Of a stretch of 64,000 bases of DNA, positions 36,111 to 48,975 are shown piece by piece. How positions within the stretch are numbered: position 1 is the stretch's first letter; every line of letters begins with the position of its first letter. The notes beneath the pieces were generated by a model. It was not told the DNA's origin. It saw only the letters and a list, made by a program, of their open reading frames with translations, and did not search any database. The position numbers and the translations under genes were made by a program. Origin of the DNA: Salvator merianae (taxonomy: Eukaryota > Chordata > Lepidosauria > Squamata > Teiidae); contig QVOM02000029.1 of the NCBI GenBank assembly GCA_003586115.2, positions 30,890,929-30,954,928 of the forward strand, written 5' to 3'.

Positions 36111-37774
36111 CTTGATTAGAAGGTATAGTAACGACTTTGTATAAAGTGAGAAGAAAAGAGCCTTTTGAAGTGCTGAGATCTTTGTACTTCAGTAAAGGCT
36201 ACTAGAGAAACCGGAGCGTTTTTGTTAGCGTTCATCTGGAGGAAGTATTGTCATTTGAAGGGCTAGTTAGAAGCTTCAGCTTCACAATCTTATATGGTAG
36301 CATAGAGGTGATCATTGCTCCCTCCCTCCATGCGTGCTTATTACCAGCTGCAAGCGCTCTCCTCCAGCCCTGCGCTGTGGGCGGTGGCATCTTAACAGAG
36401 TTGTGTAGTGAAGAATGGTGGTGGAAAGGGAGGAGGGTCTGTTCCAGTCTGGACTGGTCCTGTCTAGTTCTTTGCTTCCTGTCACAGTATGAACAATGCT
36501 GCTGTTGCGGCCGCAGCTTGCAACATGGCATCCCCCACCCTGTGCTCCTCTTTGAGGGAGACAAGTGCTGCATCTCCTCCCCTCCCTTGTCTGCCCAGTT
36601 ACTGCATAGTAAGAAAGCTTCTGTCTCTCACAGCAGGCGCACTAGAATCTCCTAGCCACTGGACGCCTCTGAACCTTTTCCAGCACACATGGGAAGGAAG
36701 GCAGGGAGAGAGCTATGAATGTGCTTGAAATAAGCTGGAAGGCTTGTTCGTGGCATATAATAGATGCCTCATTACTTTGGGATTCTGATGGTCTCAAGCC
36801 AGTTCAGCCATGTACTGAGTGGATGGTTTCATTTCTTTTCTTCATTTTGTTCTTGAAAATACCAACAATTTATTTGTGGCTAAGAAACTGCTGCATGAAA
36901 TGTGGGGTGAAATGAAGGAAGAAGCACAGCTGTACATTTGAAAGGAGCTAATTTCATAGAAAATTGTGAACAAAATGTGGTTTTCATAACAATAGGGTAT
37001 GGAGCTTCAAGGAGGATTATGCTTAGGGGAGGGAATGATTTCTTGGCACTATCTATTGTAAAAGTATAATTTAAGGAGTATAGAGTATAGTGTTCTTGTG
37101 ATTCTTTCTGATTTTAGCAAGTACACAAGGATACAGTTACTATATAAACAATTTTGATGTTAATTAAAACTTCAGTGTTTAGAATTTGAAAGTTTTTTGC
37201 TAAAATAGGACTGCAGAACATTCTAACCTAGCTGCACAAAGGTATGCTTATAACTTAAACTGTGATTTGAGTAGCAATTGTGCTTGAAAATTTTAATAGA
37301 TGATTCTTGAATTGCACTTGGAAATGCTACTCTGTTGCAACAAGACTAAGTTTTTTTTTTAAAAAAATTGCTGTTTGAAAAGCAATGCTTAACTCTTTGA
37401 GTATAAAGGATTAGTGTACACAGGAAGCTTATGCTGTGACTTAGAACAGTTTTGATAAAGATGGCTCATATGCGTAATTATTTATTAATTACTCAGAAGT
37501 CTAGATTCAGTTGAGTTTAATGGGGACTTACTCCCCATTACATATGCAAAGTCTGTGTAAATTTTATCTTGCAACCCAAATGTCAAATGTAGTAATTTTC
37601 AGATATACCAGTGAGTTTAAAAATCACTTTAATGAAAAGTTTTAATTTTTTTCTGGTTAAGATTATATTATAGTACTGCTACATTCTGTACCTAGAGTGG
37701 CTTTTACATTTGATACCAGCTTACTCTCTCTCTTGAAAACTTCTAGTTGATTGTTTTAAATCACATTTTTCCTC

Positions 37775-37915
37775 CAAAGTGGCCAAGGCAATTCTCTTCT
37801 GTATTTTAACTGGACCAGAACACAATGAGGCAGGTTAGACTGAGAAGTTGTTACTGATCCAAGGTCACCTTGTATGCTTCTGTGGCTTAGTAGGGATGCA
37901 AGTCCATGATTCCTA
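37775..37915 (-). mobile_element. MIR-like SINE in intron 1
   Basis: The minus strand matches the core and 3' part of a MIR-type SINE: CAATGAGGCAGGTTAGACTG, CCAAGGTCACCTTGTATGC and GATGCAAGTCCATGATTCC on the strand shown. Confidence 0.5.
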
Positions 37916-40049
37916 GTTTGGAATAATTAAACTAACCATTAAACTACATTGGCTTTTTTAGAAAGTGGCCAGCATTAAAAGATAATGTGGTGGCAATATA
38001 CCAGCAGTGACCTGACATGGCATCAGGCGTTTCTGCCAGCTCTATTGAGAAGCTGGCAGAATACCACATTTTAATGGCATCTGGAGCCACCCATAATATG
38101 CCTCAAAGGAATAAATATGAAGGGAACTTGGTGTTCCAAAGTGGTGAAATACACACATAATAGTACCCTGCTTCTACACTTTATCGTTGTCAAGTTTTTC
38201 AGAGACTTTACCCAAATAAATTCTTAGGTACATAGAATTTTCTGCTTATTTTAAAGAAACATAAAAGGCTTAGCATCTAGCTATGAAGGTAAGTCAGTGC
38301 TCTTGTCTTCATAAATACTTGCTTTATAATGGGGGGAGGAGGAATTTAAAAATTGAGCAAGCTTTAATACACAGTTTTAATATTGTGTGGGGCTAGGGCA
38401 TTTTGTTCACTTTTTTAATAGCCAGTTCTTAAAAGGTGATGTCAAGAAAGGGGATGAGAATTCTTGACTTTCTAGATCTGGATTCAGTAAGGTGTTGTGG
38501 AGTTACCCTTGTGGATGAAACATGAAGAATAAGTGAGAAGACTTAAGTAGAACAACCAGTGATTGCATGTCTCAAGTCTTGAATCCTGTCTCTGGAGAGA
38601 GCATAGGTAACTCTCACTATTGCAGGACACTCATAACAGTTACAGCTTTCTTCCATGAAATGTACAGTAACCTGGAGAACAAGGGATGATAACTTCTGGG
38701 CTTTTCAAAATGCAGGATTGTTCTAATCAGCAGGCTACCTGTTCTCCCTAGGCCATACTGTTACATAATAAACACTACCATTAGAATAGTGGATTCTAAA
38801 TCCATTTTCCTGTGTGATTTTGAGATCTTCCCTGCATATGACTTCTGCCAGTCTTGTTAATAAATCATCTAGGAAAGGAGATATAGAAATAAACCAGAGG
38901 CATAATTGCCCTCAGGTTGCTTCAGAAATTGAGTCTTTGGTGTGATTCTTTCTTGCATCAGGACTACCATAGACTGAGGAGTAAAAATCAGAGATACATT
39001 TTTAGTCGTCTTATAGGTGCTCTCAATTTTTACAAGACAATCTTTTAAAGCTGATAATGCTGTCCATAGACTACAGTGTGAAACTTACCATTCTAGGGCT
39101 TTATAATATAGCTAAATAAGAACTGAAGCATGGATTTTAATAAAAGTTTTTTTTCCTTTGATATGGATATGTGATCAGTGGTTTCTGGGACATTCTTCTA
39201 AAAATCATGAGAGTGTTCCTTAGATCACTTATGTTGGCATTGTCATTTTGATAAGCACCAAAAGAGTCATTTTTACAGTACAGTTCACAAATAGTGATTG
39301 CTTTAATATGGTGATGTTTTACAAAACTTCTGAGGATCTGTGTTCTTGGTCCATGGTTTGAACTTTTAAAATAATCATATATTCAGAAGTTGCCAGTATC
39401 ACAACATCATACAAAGCTTGGTACAGTGAATAGCTATCCCCCTACTTCCACAGTCAAAAGTGGCATATATGAAGACAGCAAAGAATAGAATTATAGGTTG
39501 AAGACTAGCACACTAAATCAGAGCAGTAGTTGTTCACACAGAACAGAAAGCACTGGACTTGTAGGGAAAATGAACATGAGAAGAAGAGAAAAGTTGGTGT
39601 TGAAGAGGAAATCTTTATCTCTACCAAATGCTGAACTGGTGATTTTTACAGGACAGTCTGCAAATGCCAGTATCAGTTGTAATTTGGCAGCTATGTCTAG
39701 CAGGCTTCCTTATAATGAACGACAAAGATTTGTGCTTCAAGTCCATAGCTTACATTACACTTCCAAACCATTTATTTTCATGATCCCCACAAAAATCCTC
39801 TCTGGAAACAACATCTAATTAAAGGATGTCCATGAAGGCAGCCAAGAATGCGATCACAAATCAAACCTATTTGGGCTGCTGAATTCACACTGTAGGGTTA
39901 GAAATGCGCTCTGGTTCTTGTTCTCATGAAACGAGAAGAGAAAGCCAACTGGTTTCTGTAGAGCCTTCACGAAAGGGGTCTCATTGTGTACTTTCTACCT
40001 CTTCTTTTCATGAGGAGAGAAAAAATATTCTAGTGGCCTTGCGTCTTGG

Positions 40050-41460
40050 TTGCTAATTTATTATTTATTTATTTTATTTATTTATTATTTGCATTTTTAT
40101 CCCACCCTATACCTGAAGCTCTCAGGGCAGGGTACAACGTTAAAAACCAGTAAAAAATGAACACACTAAAACAATAACGGTGTCTGAAAATGGGAGGAAA
40201 AGCTGTTTCCTTATTCAAAGACCAGGGCAAAGAGATGCATGTTCACTGCTTTACTAAACATATAAAGTGAAGGTGCATGACGTACCTCATTGGGGAGACT
40301 ATTTCATAGTCTGGGAGCCATCACTGAGAAGGCTGTATCACAGGTGCCCACCCCTTTTGCTATTGAGGGTGGTGATACAATCAGAAGGGTGTATCCTACA
40401 GATCTTAAGGCATAGGCAGATTGATATGGAAGAAGGCATTCCTTTAGATATTTGGACCCCAAGTCATTTAGGGCCTTATAGGTTAAGGTTAACACCTTGA
40501 ATTGGGCTTGGTAGTGAATTGGCAGCTGGTGCAGCTCTTTTAAGACTAGTGTGATGTGCATCCGGCCAGCTGTCCCAGTCAGCAGCCTAGCTGTAGTTGG
40601 GAATAGGGACTCATGGCCATGGCCTCCATCTGACTTCAGGCACCCCTAGATTTCGTACCTGTCCCTTTCAGGGCATTACAATCTCGTGGAGAACAAGATG
40701 CCTCTCAAATTCATGGACTTGAGACCCAGTGACACATAGCACCTCTGTCTTGTCTGGATTCCACCTCAATTTATTGCCCCTCCTTCAGCCCATTACTACC
40801 TCCAGGCACTTGTCAAGCACTTCAACCACCTCTCCTGATTCAGATGGAACAGAGACATAGAGTTGGGTGTCATCTGCATATTGATGACACCTTACTCCAA
40901 ATCTCCTGATGACCTCTCCCAGCAGCTTCATGTAGATGTTAAAGAGCATGGAAGATAAGATTGACGCCTGATAATCCCCACAAGTGAGTTCCCAGGGTGT
41001 TGAGCAAGAATCTCCCACTGTCGCTCTCTGGGATCAGCCTTGGAGATAGGAATGGAACTAATGTAGCACACTGCCTCCAACTCCTAAACTCTGTAGCTTT
41101 TCCAGGAAGATGATACGGTCAATGGTATTAATAGCTGCTGAGAGATCCAGAAGAACCAGCAGGGTTGCACTTCCCCTGTCTTTTTCCCGGATAAATTAAT
41201 CAACCAGGGCAACCAAGGTGGTTTCCGTGTCATACCTGGGCCTGAAGCCAGATTGAAATGGGTCCAGATAACCAGCTTCTTCCAAGCATGCCTGCAGTTG
41301 AACAGCCACAGCTCTCTCCAATACCTTGCCCAAAAAATGTATGTTAGCTACCCGGCGATAGTAATTGAAATCTACTTGATCTAGTCAGATCCTCTTGAGG
41401 AGGGGCCATACCACTGCCTCTTTAAGAACCCGTGGGACTATCTCATCTCTCTAATGCAGC
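40050..41460 (-). mobile_element. L2-type LINE, RT through 3' end, intron 1
   Basis: Longest L2 piece here. Minus-strand motifs in order are LLKRI, GKVLERAVAVQLQACLEE, YLDPFQSGFRP, LLVLLDLSAAINTIDRI (AFD changed to AIN), MLFNIYMKLLGEVIRRFG and CHQYADDTQLYVSVPSESGE with an intact YADD box. The frame is broken in several places. The 3' tail is at 40,050-40,135. Confidence 0.85.
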
Positions 41461-41734
41461 TGAAAAGGGAATACTTATTTTGCTTGTGCCTTTGAAAAAA
41501 AAAGTTTTGATTGCTTTGTACTACTACCCAAAACATTACCTTTTGTTTTGTTGGTATCCCTGTGCCTGAACTGCCAATTCACCTCATATACATACAAACA
41601 TATCTGCTGCTACTCACTGTGTCCTCCGATATGGCCAACACTGAGAAGGGAAGGAATAAAAGGATAGGCAGAGGCGTATCTAACTTAATGATAAGAGTAA
41701 AGCATTTAGAAGAAATCTTTGAGCATGAAAATCA

Positions 41735-42440
41735 GTATATAACAAAAGCTCTACTGGATCAGACTAGTAAGTCATTTGTCTAGCAATCTATTATCACAGT
41801 AATCAACTGGAGACATATGGGAAGGTTACCCAGAAAAGAGCCATGCATCTCCCACTTGCGCTTCCTAGTAACTGATGTACAGAGCCACATCACCTCTGGA
41901 GATATGACATTGTTACCTTGAGTGGGTTTTTCTAATTGCTTTCCACAACCACCCATTTGTTGGCTATTAGTAGATCATATAACAAATCATATAGTTTATA
42001 TACATTATATGACGAGAGATTTGTCCTGAGTTGTCTGGCATGAAGCTTCATTAGATGACCTCAGGTTCTAGTATTTTATGAAGGGAGAAAAAAATTACCT
42101 TCTACTCTCTCCTGCCTTGCATACATTTATACAATATTGTGTCCCCTCTTTGCCATTGTTTTCTACATGAAAAGAACTTTGCAGTCTTTCTTTGTAACTA
42201 CTCTAGCCATTGACCATTTTGATTGTACTTTGCAGCACTTTATCCAACTCTGCTTTATGGTGATGTGTGGTGACCAGAACTATACATAGGGTTCATAGGT
42301 GCCCAACATATTTGTACCTCAATATTACAATATTAGTAGTTTTGTTACAAATTTCTTTCCTTACAACTTCCAAGAAGGATTTTGCCTTTTTCGCAGCTGC
42401 TGCACATCAGCTCAGTGCTGTCATCAAACTACCTATCACA
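41735..42440 (-). mobile_element. CR1-type LINE 3' fragment, intron 1
   Basis: AAAGCTCTACTGGATCAGAC, GACCTCAGGTTCTAGTATTT, GATGTGTGGTGACCAGAACT and CCTTTTTCGCAGCTGCTGCA occur in the reverse order of a CR1 3' region. The copy is old. Confidence 0.6.
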
Positions 42441-44182
42441 ATCCCAGCAACTTTTTCTTGGTTAGTTAATGTTGGCTATGATTTTTGTATGACTTTTTGA
42501 TGCTGACAGTATCTGGTAGCCCTTGATGTCTTGGGCTTGCAGTCTTGTTGAAGCAGGTGCTGTATCATTCACCTGTTTTAGCAGTATGTCTTCATAGTAG
42601 CAAACAGATAGGAGGGACAACACCCCATATTTCGTTCTTACGGGGTAAACACTATGAGCACTACCTCCTGCTTCTTTCTTTTCATGGAATATTGGTGTTT
42701 CTAGATCTGTTTGCTGCTCCAGATATAGCAAGAAATTTATTTCTAAAGTGAGTTTGATTCTTCTTGAACTTTTAATGTTTCAGATTTTGGTTCATGTCAT
42801 TGTATCTCTATTGAGCATTGAGTCTGAGGATTTTGGTGAAAGCAGACTTCGATTAAATAATCATAGTGTTAAAGGGTAACTTTTCATATCAGCAGCACAC
42901 CCTAAGGCCGAAATGCCCCACTAAAACCCCACCTATGTTGGATTGAGATCAATTTACTTTTTTTTTAAAAAGCAAATTAATCTGTAGCCAGCATAGGTTT
43001 TTTGGTTGTGTGTGGCATCTGCTTGTTAAAGAACTGAAGGTTACAGTAACTGAGGTTTGGCTAAATAATTTGCATACTGAAGGTTTTCTAGCCGCTGTTA
43101 CAGAATGGCATTTCAGATCGTGCTAGACTACAGTCTGACCTATGGGACAAGATAAGAGGTCCTTTGGGAAGAATTAGGTGCTGTTTCAATTCTATATTTT
43201 TAATAGCAGTTTCTCAATTTTTAATCCAACTTTGTTATTCTTACTGAATACCAGATAGCATATATCCTTATTCATAAATATTGTTCTTTCTCTCTCTTTC
43301 TCTCTCTCTTTTTTTAAAGATTGCACAGTTATGCTCTATTTCTGCCTTCTTATTCTTGTTATTATCCAGATTATTTGGAATGTTGACCAGTGTTTTGGAG
43401 TTTATCAGTGTTCTGCACAAATATTCAATGTTTCTCTGCAGCTGCATTTTGTAGACAAAAATTGGTAATGGTTTCAAGAGTGTGCTGGTGTAGCTTTATA
43501 GCTAAACTGTTAAGCAGAATATTTACACTTGTGTGACTCTTAAAAGTTTGGGTAGTTCTCTCCAGTCTGTATAAAGCAACAAAGTATTTTTAAGAGTGTC
43601 ATTAGACATTCAGCATAGAAATGAGAAGCTTAGATTCTTGGCTTTTGAAACTTCTTAATTTGTTAGCAAAGTATTTAAACACTTTGTAAAATATAGAGCT
43701 ATTTTAAATTTTAGATCTGCAGTTGTGCCTTTTAAGAGTAGATTTTTTCCATTTTAAAAAGTTGGAATTACAAGAATGAATGTTTAGACAATCTTTCATC
43801 CCCCCGCCCAACAAAACACACACGTTGTGCTTTGAAAGGTTTTAGAGGTTTTTGGTTTCATTGCTCCTACATTATTCTCTGTATAGCATGCACTTTGAAA
43901 AAAGTACTTTTTAAAGATTTCCTATTATATGAAGTGCTGGAAGAAGAGGAAAATATGTGTATCTTGAACTGTTGTTCCTGGAGAGGAAAAATGTGTGTGG
44001 GTGGATGAAGCTGAGTATGATAGTTTAATTAAATGGGGTATTTATTTCTGAAAATTAGGTCTAATGCTGACTTCTCCCACTTAATAATAGTTAAAGTGCT
44101 GAGATAGAGGCTGGATTTGTTTTCTTGCTAATGAATATTGATGCAATATTTTATAACATACATGTATATATATTTCTTACAG

Positions 44183-44287
44183 GGCAAGCTCTCTGACCAG
44201 GTTTACAACTATCCAGAGGGTTTAGGAGAAGTGCTTTATCGAGAACAGTTCGACTTTAACGCTGAGCCACCTTGGGAACCTAGCTGA
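44183..44287 (+). CDS. AZIN1: AZIN1 conserved uORF (uCC), exon 2 part, PPW motif
   Basis: Remaining 34 codons plus stop of the uORF (52 codons in all). The frame starts GKLSDQVYNY after the acceptor TTCTTACAG and ends FNAEPPWEPS followed by TGA at 44,285-44,287. The Pro-Pro-Trp near the C terminus is the diagnostic motif of the AZIN1 uCC. In the published mammalian model polyamines stall elongation there, queued ribosomes raise AUU initiation, and AZIN1 synthesis falls. The stop is followed directly by TGA, TAG and TAG in the same frame. The spliced distance from this stop to the main AUG is about 129 nt. Confidence 0.88.
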   Translation, partial: GKLSDQVYNYPEGLGEVLYREQFDFNAEPPWEPS

Positions 44288-44320
44288 TGATAGTAGGGTT
44301 CCATCTCCTAACTTGTCCAT
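44183..44320 (+). other. AZIN1: AZIN1 exon 2 (5' UTR)
   Basis: Leader exon bounded by the acceptor TTTCTTACAG (AG at 44,181-44,182) and the donor CCAT|GTATGT at 44,320/44,321. It holds the 3' two-thirds of the conserved uORF and 33 nt of spacer with no ATG. Exact boundaries rest on splice consensus and on the uORF frame crossing the junction from exon 1. Confidence 0.85.
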
Positions 44321-45015
44321 GTATGTAATTTTTAAAATTATTTTAGCTATATACTAGAGAGACTTAGCAACTGCACAAAATAACAGTAACTCTTTTGTGA
44401 AAGATTCTGTCACTTTACTCATTCCTGTCTGCTACAGCTTGGTTTGCTTTTTAATGTTCCAGGTAAGTAGGGAAATGTGTGAAAATTTGATCATAATTCA
44501 AGAAGGTACACTGGCATCATCTCAACATCACAGGGAGCATGAGATCAACCATACAGCAGGACCATAGTTGCTTTCACTTAATTGATAGAAGTAGTCTTCA
44601 TAAATCTCCTGTGTTCACTTTTAACTATTAGTATGTTAATTGGAAGTTAATGGTTGTTTAAAAGATTTGACTCATCCTAAAGACATGTTGCATAAATAAA
44701 TGTTGCTAAATCACTGAATACTTTGCTTACAGAGCCTAGCCCTGAAGGCATGTCTATGTTATCTGCCACTTGAATTTGTAAATAGGAATGATGCATTTAA
44801 CTACTGCAGATTACAGGATTTTCTGTTGAATCAAACATTTGTGCCAGTTAAACATAAAATTATAGGGGGAGGAGTACTGAAGGTATTCATTATACGGTGT
44901 ATCATCTGATTCACTACTGAAAGAAATCAGGTTTGGCAGATTTTGTCATGTGATTGCCAGTAATACACTCCGAGTACCATTTTTCATATTAAAATCTAAA
45001 CATCTAGAATTTTGT

Positions 45016-45035
45016 AAAAAAAAAAAAAAAAAAAA
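45016..45035. repeat. A20 homopolymer
   Basis: Run of 20 A in intron 2 with no recognisable retrotransposed sequence before it. Confidence 0.9.
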
Positions 45036-45114
45036 GACTAGTTGGAGTATGTCTTATTAGGTAATGGACAATGTTCCAATAAAAAGAATCCAATTTCTAC
45101 ATACTAGCATTTTT

Positions 45115-45270
45115 ATTTTTTCATTTATATCCTATTTTTCCTCCAAAGAGCTTAATTTAGTCAAAATCATTTTTCTACTCTCCGTTTTATTCTCTAAAAT
45201 CCGGTAACTGGTTACCTAGTGAGCTTCGTGACTGAGTGGGGATTTGAATTCTGATTAATTTACTTAAAAA
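45115..45270 (-). mobile_element. MIR-like SINE, intron 2
   Basis: TACCTAGTGAGCTTCGTGAC, TGAGTGGGGATTTGAATTCT and TTTTATTCTCTAAAATCC match a MIR-like SINE in reverse. Confidence 0.55.
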
Positions 45271-47644
45271 TAAGTAATCGGAGAAGCCTCACTGGAAGAC
45301 ATATCTTACACTTTATAGGTAAACTGTGGTTTTCAAACTTTTAAATTCCTTCTCCCTACCTTCTGCGTGTTCAGCCTTTTGTTAACCCCTTCATGGTTAG
45401 GGGATGTTTAGTTTTGTGTTGGCCAAATAAAATATGCTATTCATAAATTATGCTCAAGTGTTCAAACCAGAATAACAAAACTCTGAATTTTTTGTACTGG
45501 TTTAGAAATCCGATTGCAGATTGTGACTACAATAGTTTGCCTGGTTGGGCATCACAGCAAACTGTGGTTTGTTACTGTTGCTGTTTTTGTTAACAGAAAC
45601 ATTCTATAGAAGAGGATCCAATCTTAATATGATAAAAACCAGTTAATACAACTTCAAAATTTTGTTAGCATTGCAGTCCACAGAGCATGCTACAAGGACG
45701 GTAGTTTCATAATAAATGCCTAGTTGGAAAATCTGAAGATGCAAAATGTGAAAACAGTGCTCCATTTTGCTCAAACCTTAAGGTGATTGTGAAGGAAACT
45801 GCATGTGGCAGGAAGTGACAAGCTGTATGAATTCAGAAAAACTTAAGTTTTTCATTTGATCTTTGCATAGAGATCAGGTCTGCATCTCTTAGCTTTTTAC
45901 CATTTTGCAAAGGTGAGGGATAACTTTAAAAAAATTACATGCAATGTAATTCCTCAAAGGGTGGTGAAATGTACTGATATGATCCTTGATTGCAAAGGTG
46001 ACTGAATCCTGGCAAATCTCAGGAATATTTGTGTTCTTCATATTCTCTTCATGGACACTGCAGGAGCTTACTGGCTTGAAGCAGTTAATCACTGGGACCT
46101 GGTGTTGCTATTTTCACCAAACCTGGTAGCCTTATCAAAGGTTACAGTTAGGTTACACGGTATTTTGAATTTTGCTGGGTTCAGCTGCTTGTACAAGCAT
46201 TTCAGAAGACAGCTAGCATAAGCAGAAATCATAACGGGACTGTGGTCTAGAAGTCTCTGAACATTCCAGTTTGCCAGTTCTTGGTTGTTGTTCATTTAAG
46301 GAGCACATCAACTTTACTTGGGGAAAAAAGCACAGAAATAGTTTGATAGGCCAACAAGAAAAATAAATATACTGTTTAATGAAGTCCGAGAATAATTCAG
46401 TTGCTTAATACTGAATGTTTACTTGTCAGCTTACTATCCAAGATAGGTAAAATAAACAGGTAAAAACTATTAACTTGTCCATTTTTATACTAAGAAATAA
46501 TCTACTGGTAAGCTCTGTAGTCAAAAGAGGGGGGGGGATAAAATATCTCTTTCCCAATCTGCCATATAAGGATCAGATCATGGATTAGGCAAGTGCAGTT
46601 TTCTCTTGCTCAAACCTGTGTTCAGACCTCAGCTATATGTTTATCGAAAAATGGAATACACACAAAAAGACAGGTTATTTGAAAAGCTGCTCATTCCAGA
46701 AAGCTGTATTTGGAACTGCAAGGGTAAAGCAAAGGATATAATAGTCTCAAAGGACAACAGTTCAAGATTTTTCTTCAGAAATTATTTTACAGAAGATGGA
46801 GACATGAGATTTTAATGAGGATTTAAATATATATCTAGTCAAGCCAATTTTAATTAACACTTGCTTCCTAGTGAGCTTGTTATTGTTTAAAATTTAATTG
46901 ACTTTTTCCTCAATAAATCATTTTATTGCAGAACTCCAGGGTACTTATTACTCAGCCCACACACAAACACACACAAACCCTGGGTGTTGAGGCTTTTATG
47001 AGCTTAGACACACCCAAGATACCAGCGTAATTGTGTTGAACATTTCTATGAAGCTGTTTAGTTAACCTGGCAATGACTAATCTGAAACACACAGTACTTG
47101 TGAGAAAAATCTTAGTGCAGTAAGAGTGGCTAGGTACTATTAACAGGGACAGCAGCACAAATTATACCCTTAAAATGGACATCAATTATGACTGATGTTT
47201 ACTAATTATAGAATTAAGTGTCAAACATTTCAGAATACTGTACTGTATTTAATACTCAGATTTAAAGGATTCTAGACAGTTTGGACAAGAGATCACCATT
47301 AAAGCAATTCTTGAGAAATGCTGGCTACTATTACTGCAAATTTCATCCTGATGTGTTGGGGTATATAAACTAGGAACAATTGGAAATAAAAGTGTAACCG
47401 ACAGATGGAAACAAAAAAGGCTTCATATTACAAGCTGGAATAAGAAGCCATCTTCCTATTTCAAGGCTGCAATCTGAAACTCTTTTTTTTTTTCTTCTCA
47501 TTACAAAGCTAATAATGGAACAGTTCAAGGATCAGGTTTGTCTCACCAGTGTAAAGCATTGTCTCTCCTTTTTACCACTCTGGTGCACAATTTTTAGTGT
47601 ATAACGTGCAGGCAGTTGGTTTGTTTGTTTTTTAAAACAAATCT

Positions 47645-48975
47645 CTTTAATAAAAGATAAGATTAATCCTGCCATCTAATCCATCATCCTGTCTCATACG
47701 GTGGTCCATCATTTCCTTCTGGGCATTCTCAAACAAGACAAGGGTGAAATATTCACCCACTCTTAAATTCCTGTAAATGGCTTTTAAAGGCGTCCTGCCT
47801 GTCTCTCCAATACAGAGATGGTACCTAGGCATCCATTCTAGTAGCCGTTGATATACCTGTCCTCCTTGAATTTCTCTAACCCTTCTTAAAGCCATGCATG
47901 CTAGTGACTGTCATCACTTCTTCTGGTAGGGAATTCCGTAGACCAGTGACATGCTAGGTAAAAAATTACTTGCCTGTTCAGTCCTAATTTTCCTACCATT
48001 CAGCTTCATAGTGTGTACTTGGTTCTAGTGTTGGGCAATAGAGAAAAAAAAATTCTCTATCTACGTTTTTCACACCATGCACAATTTTATAAACTTCAGT
48101 CAGGTCCCCTTTTAAATGATGCCTTTCAAGGCTGAATAGCCCTAAACATTGCAGCCTGATTTTGTAGAGGAGGTGCTACAGTCCCGTGATCATTTTGTTG
48201 CCCTTTTCTGCACTTTTCCCAGTTCCACAATATCGCTTCTGAGTGTGGTGACCAGCATTGTACAAATGTGGCTTTACTATAGATTTATAAAAAAAACACA
48301 ATGATGCTTGCAGATTTATTTTCTGTTTCCTTCCTAAGCATTGAGGTTCACTTTTTTCACTACTGCTGCATATTGGGTGGACACCTTCATTGAGGTATCC
48401 ACCAGATCCCCAAGGTCCCATTCCTGATTCATCACAAAAAACTCAGACCCCATCCATTTCTAGGTGTAATTGGATTTTTATTCCCCCAGTGTACATGAGC
48501 TTGAAGCTCATTTGCCACATGTTTGCCCGCTCGCCTAATGTTAAGAGATGCCTCTGGAGCTTATCATGGTCTCTTTCTGTTTTTACTGTTCTGAATAATT
48601 TAGTATGATTAGCAGACTTTGCTATCTCACTGCTTAATCCTATTTCTAGATAATTTATGAATGAATTAAAAAGCACAGATCCCAATATTGAACCTTGAGG
48701 GACCTCAGTTTTTACTACTTTCCACTCTGAGAATTGTCCTCTTTGTTTCCTGTCTTTTAGCCAGTTACCAATTCAGGACAGGTCCTGTCTTATTTCATGA
48801 GTTTTTTCATGAGCCTTTGATAAGGGACTTTGTCAAAAGCCTTCTGAAAGTCCAGATTGATAATGTCAATTGGATCACTGTTATCCACATGCTTTTAAAC
48901 ACTCTCAAAGAATTCTAACACATTAGTAAGGCATGAATTACCCTTGTGGAAGCCATGCTGATTTTTTTCAGCAAT
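47645..48975 (-). mobile_element. CR1-type LINE, RT end and 3' region, intron 2
   Basis: The minus frame at 48,443-48,685 reads GSVLFNSFINYLEIGL, KSANHTKLFRTV (catalytic FADDTKL degraded to SANHTKL) and DKLQRHLLTLGERANMWQMS. This is CR1-clade RT palm and thumb. The 3' region continues to CATCCTGTCTCATACGGTGG at 47,684. Confidence 0.8.

Larger units (their letters stand above)
33323..44182 (+). other. AZIN1: AZIN1 intron 1
   Basis: 10.9-kb leader intron. Its first 1.1 kb is CpG-rich with YY1-type motifs. It then holds a (GT)n run near 34,715-34,741, an L2 3' fragment (35,895-36,110), a MIR-like SINE (about 37,775-37,915), an L2 RT fragment (40,050-41,460), a CR1 fragment (41,735-42,440) and a CTTT/CT-rich run (43,288-43,318). 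Elsewhere (36.1-37.7 kb, 38-40 kb, 42.5-44.1 kb) I see only unique-looking AT-rich sequence. Confidence 0.8.

Noticed and set aside
39498..39818. 106-codon + strand frame in AZIN1 intron 1
   Set aside because: No similarity recognised, no splice context and no promoter; chance frame.
45016..45035. Poly(A) run as the tail of a processed pseudogene
   Set aside because: No coding remnant or target-site duplication found before it.
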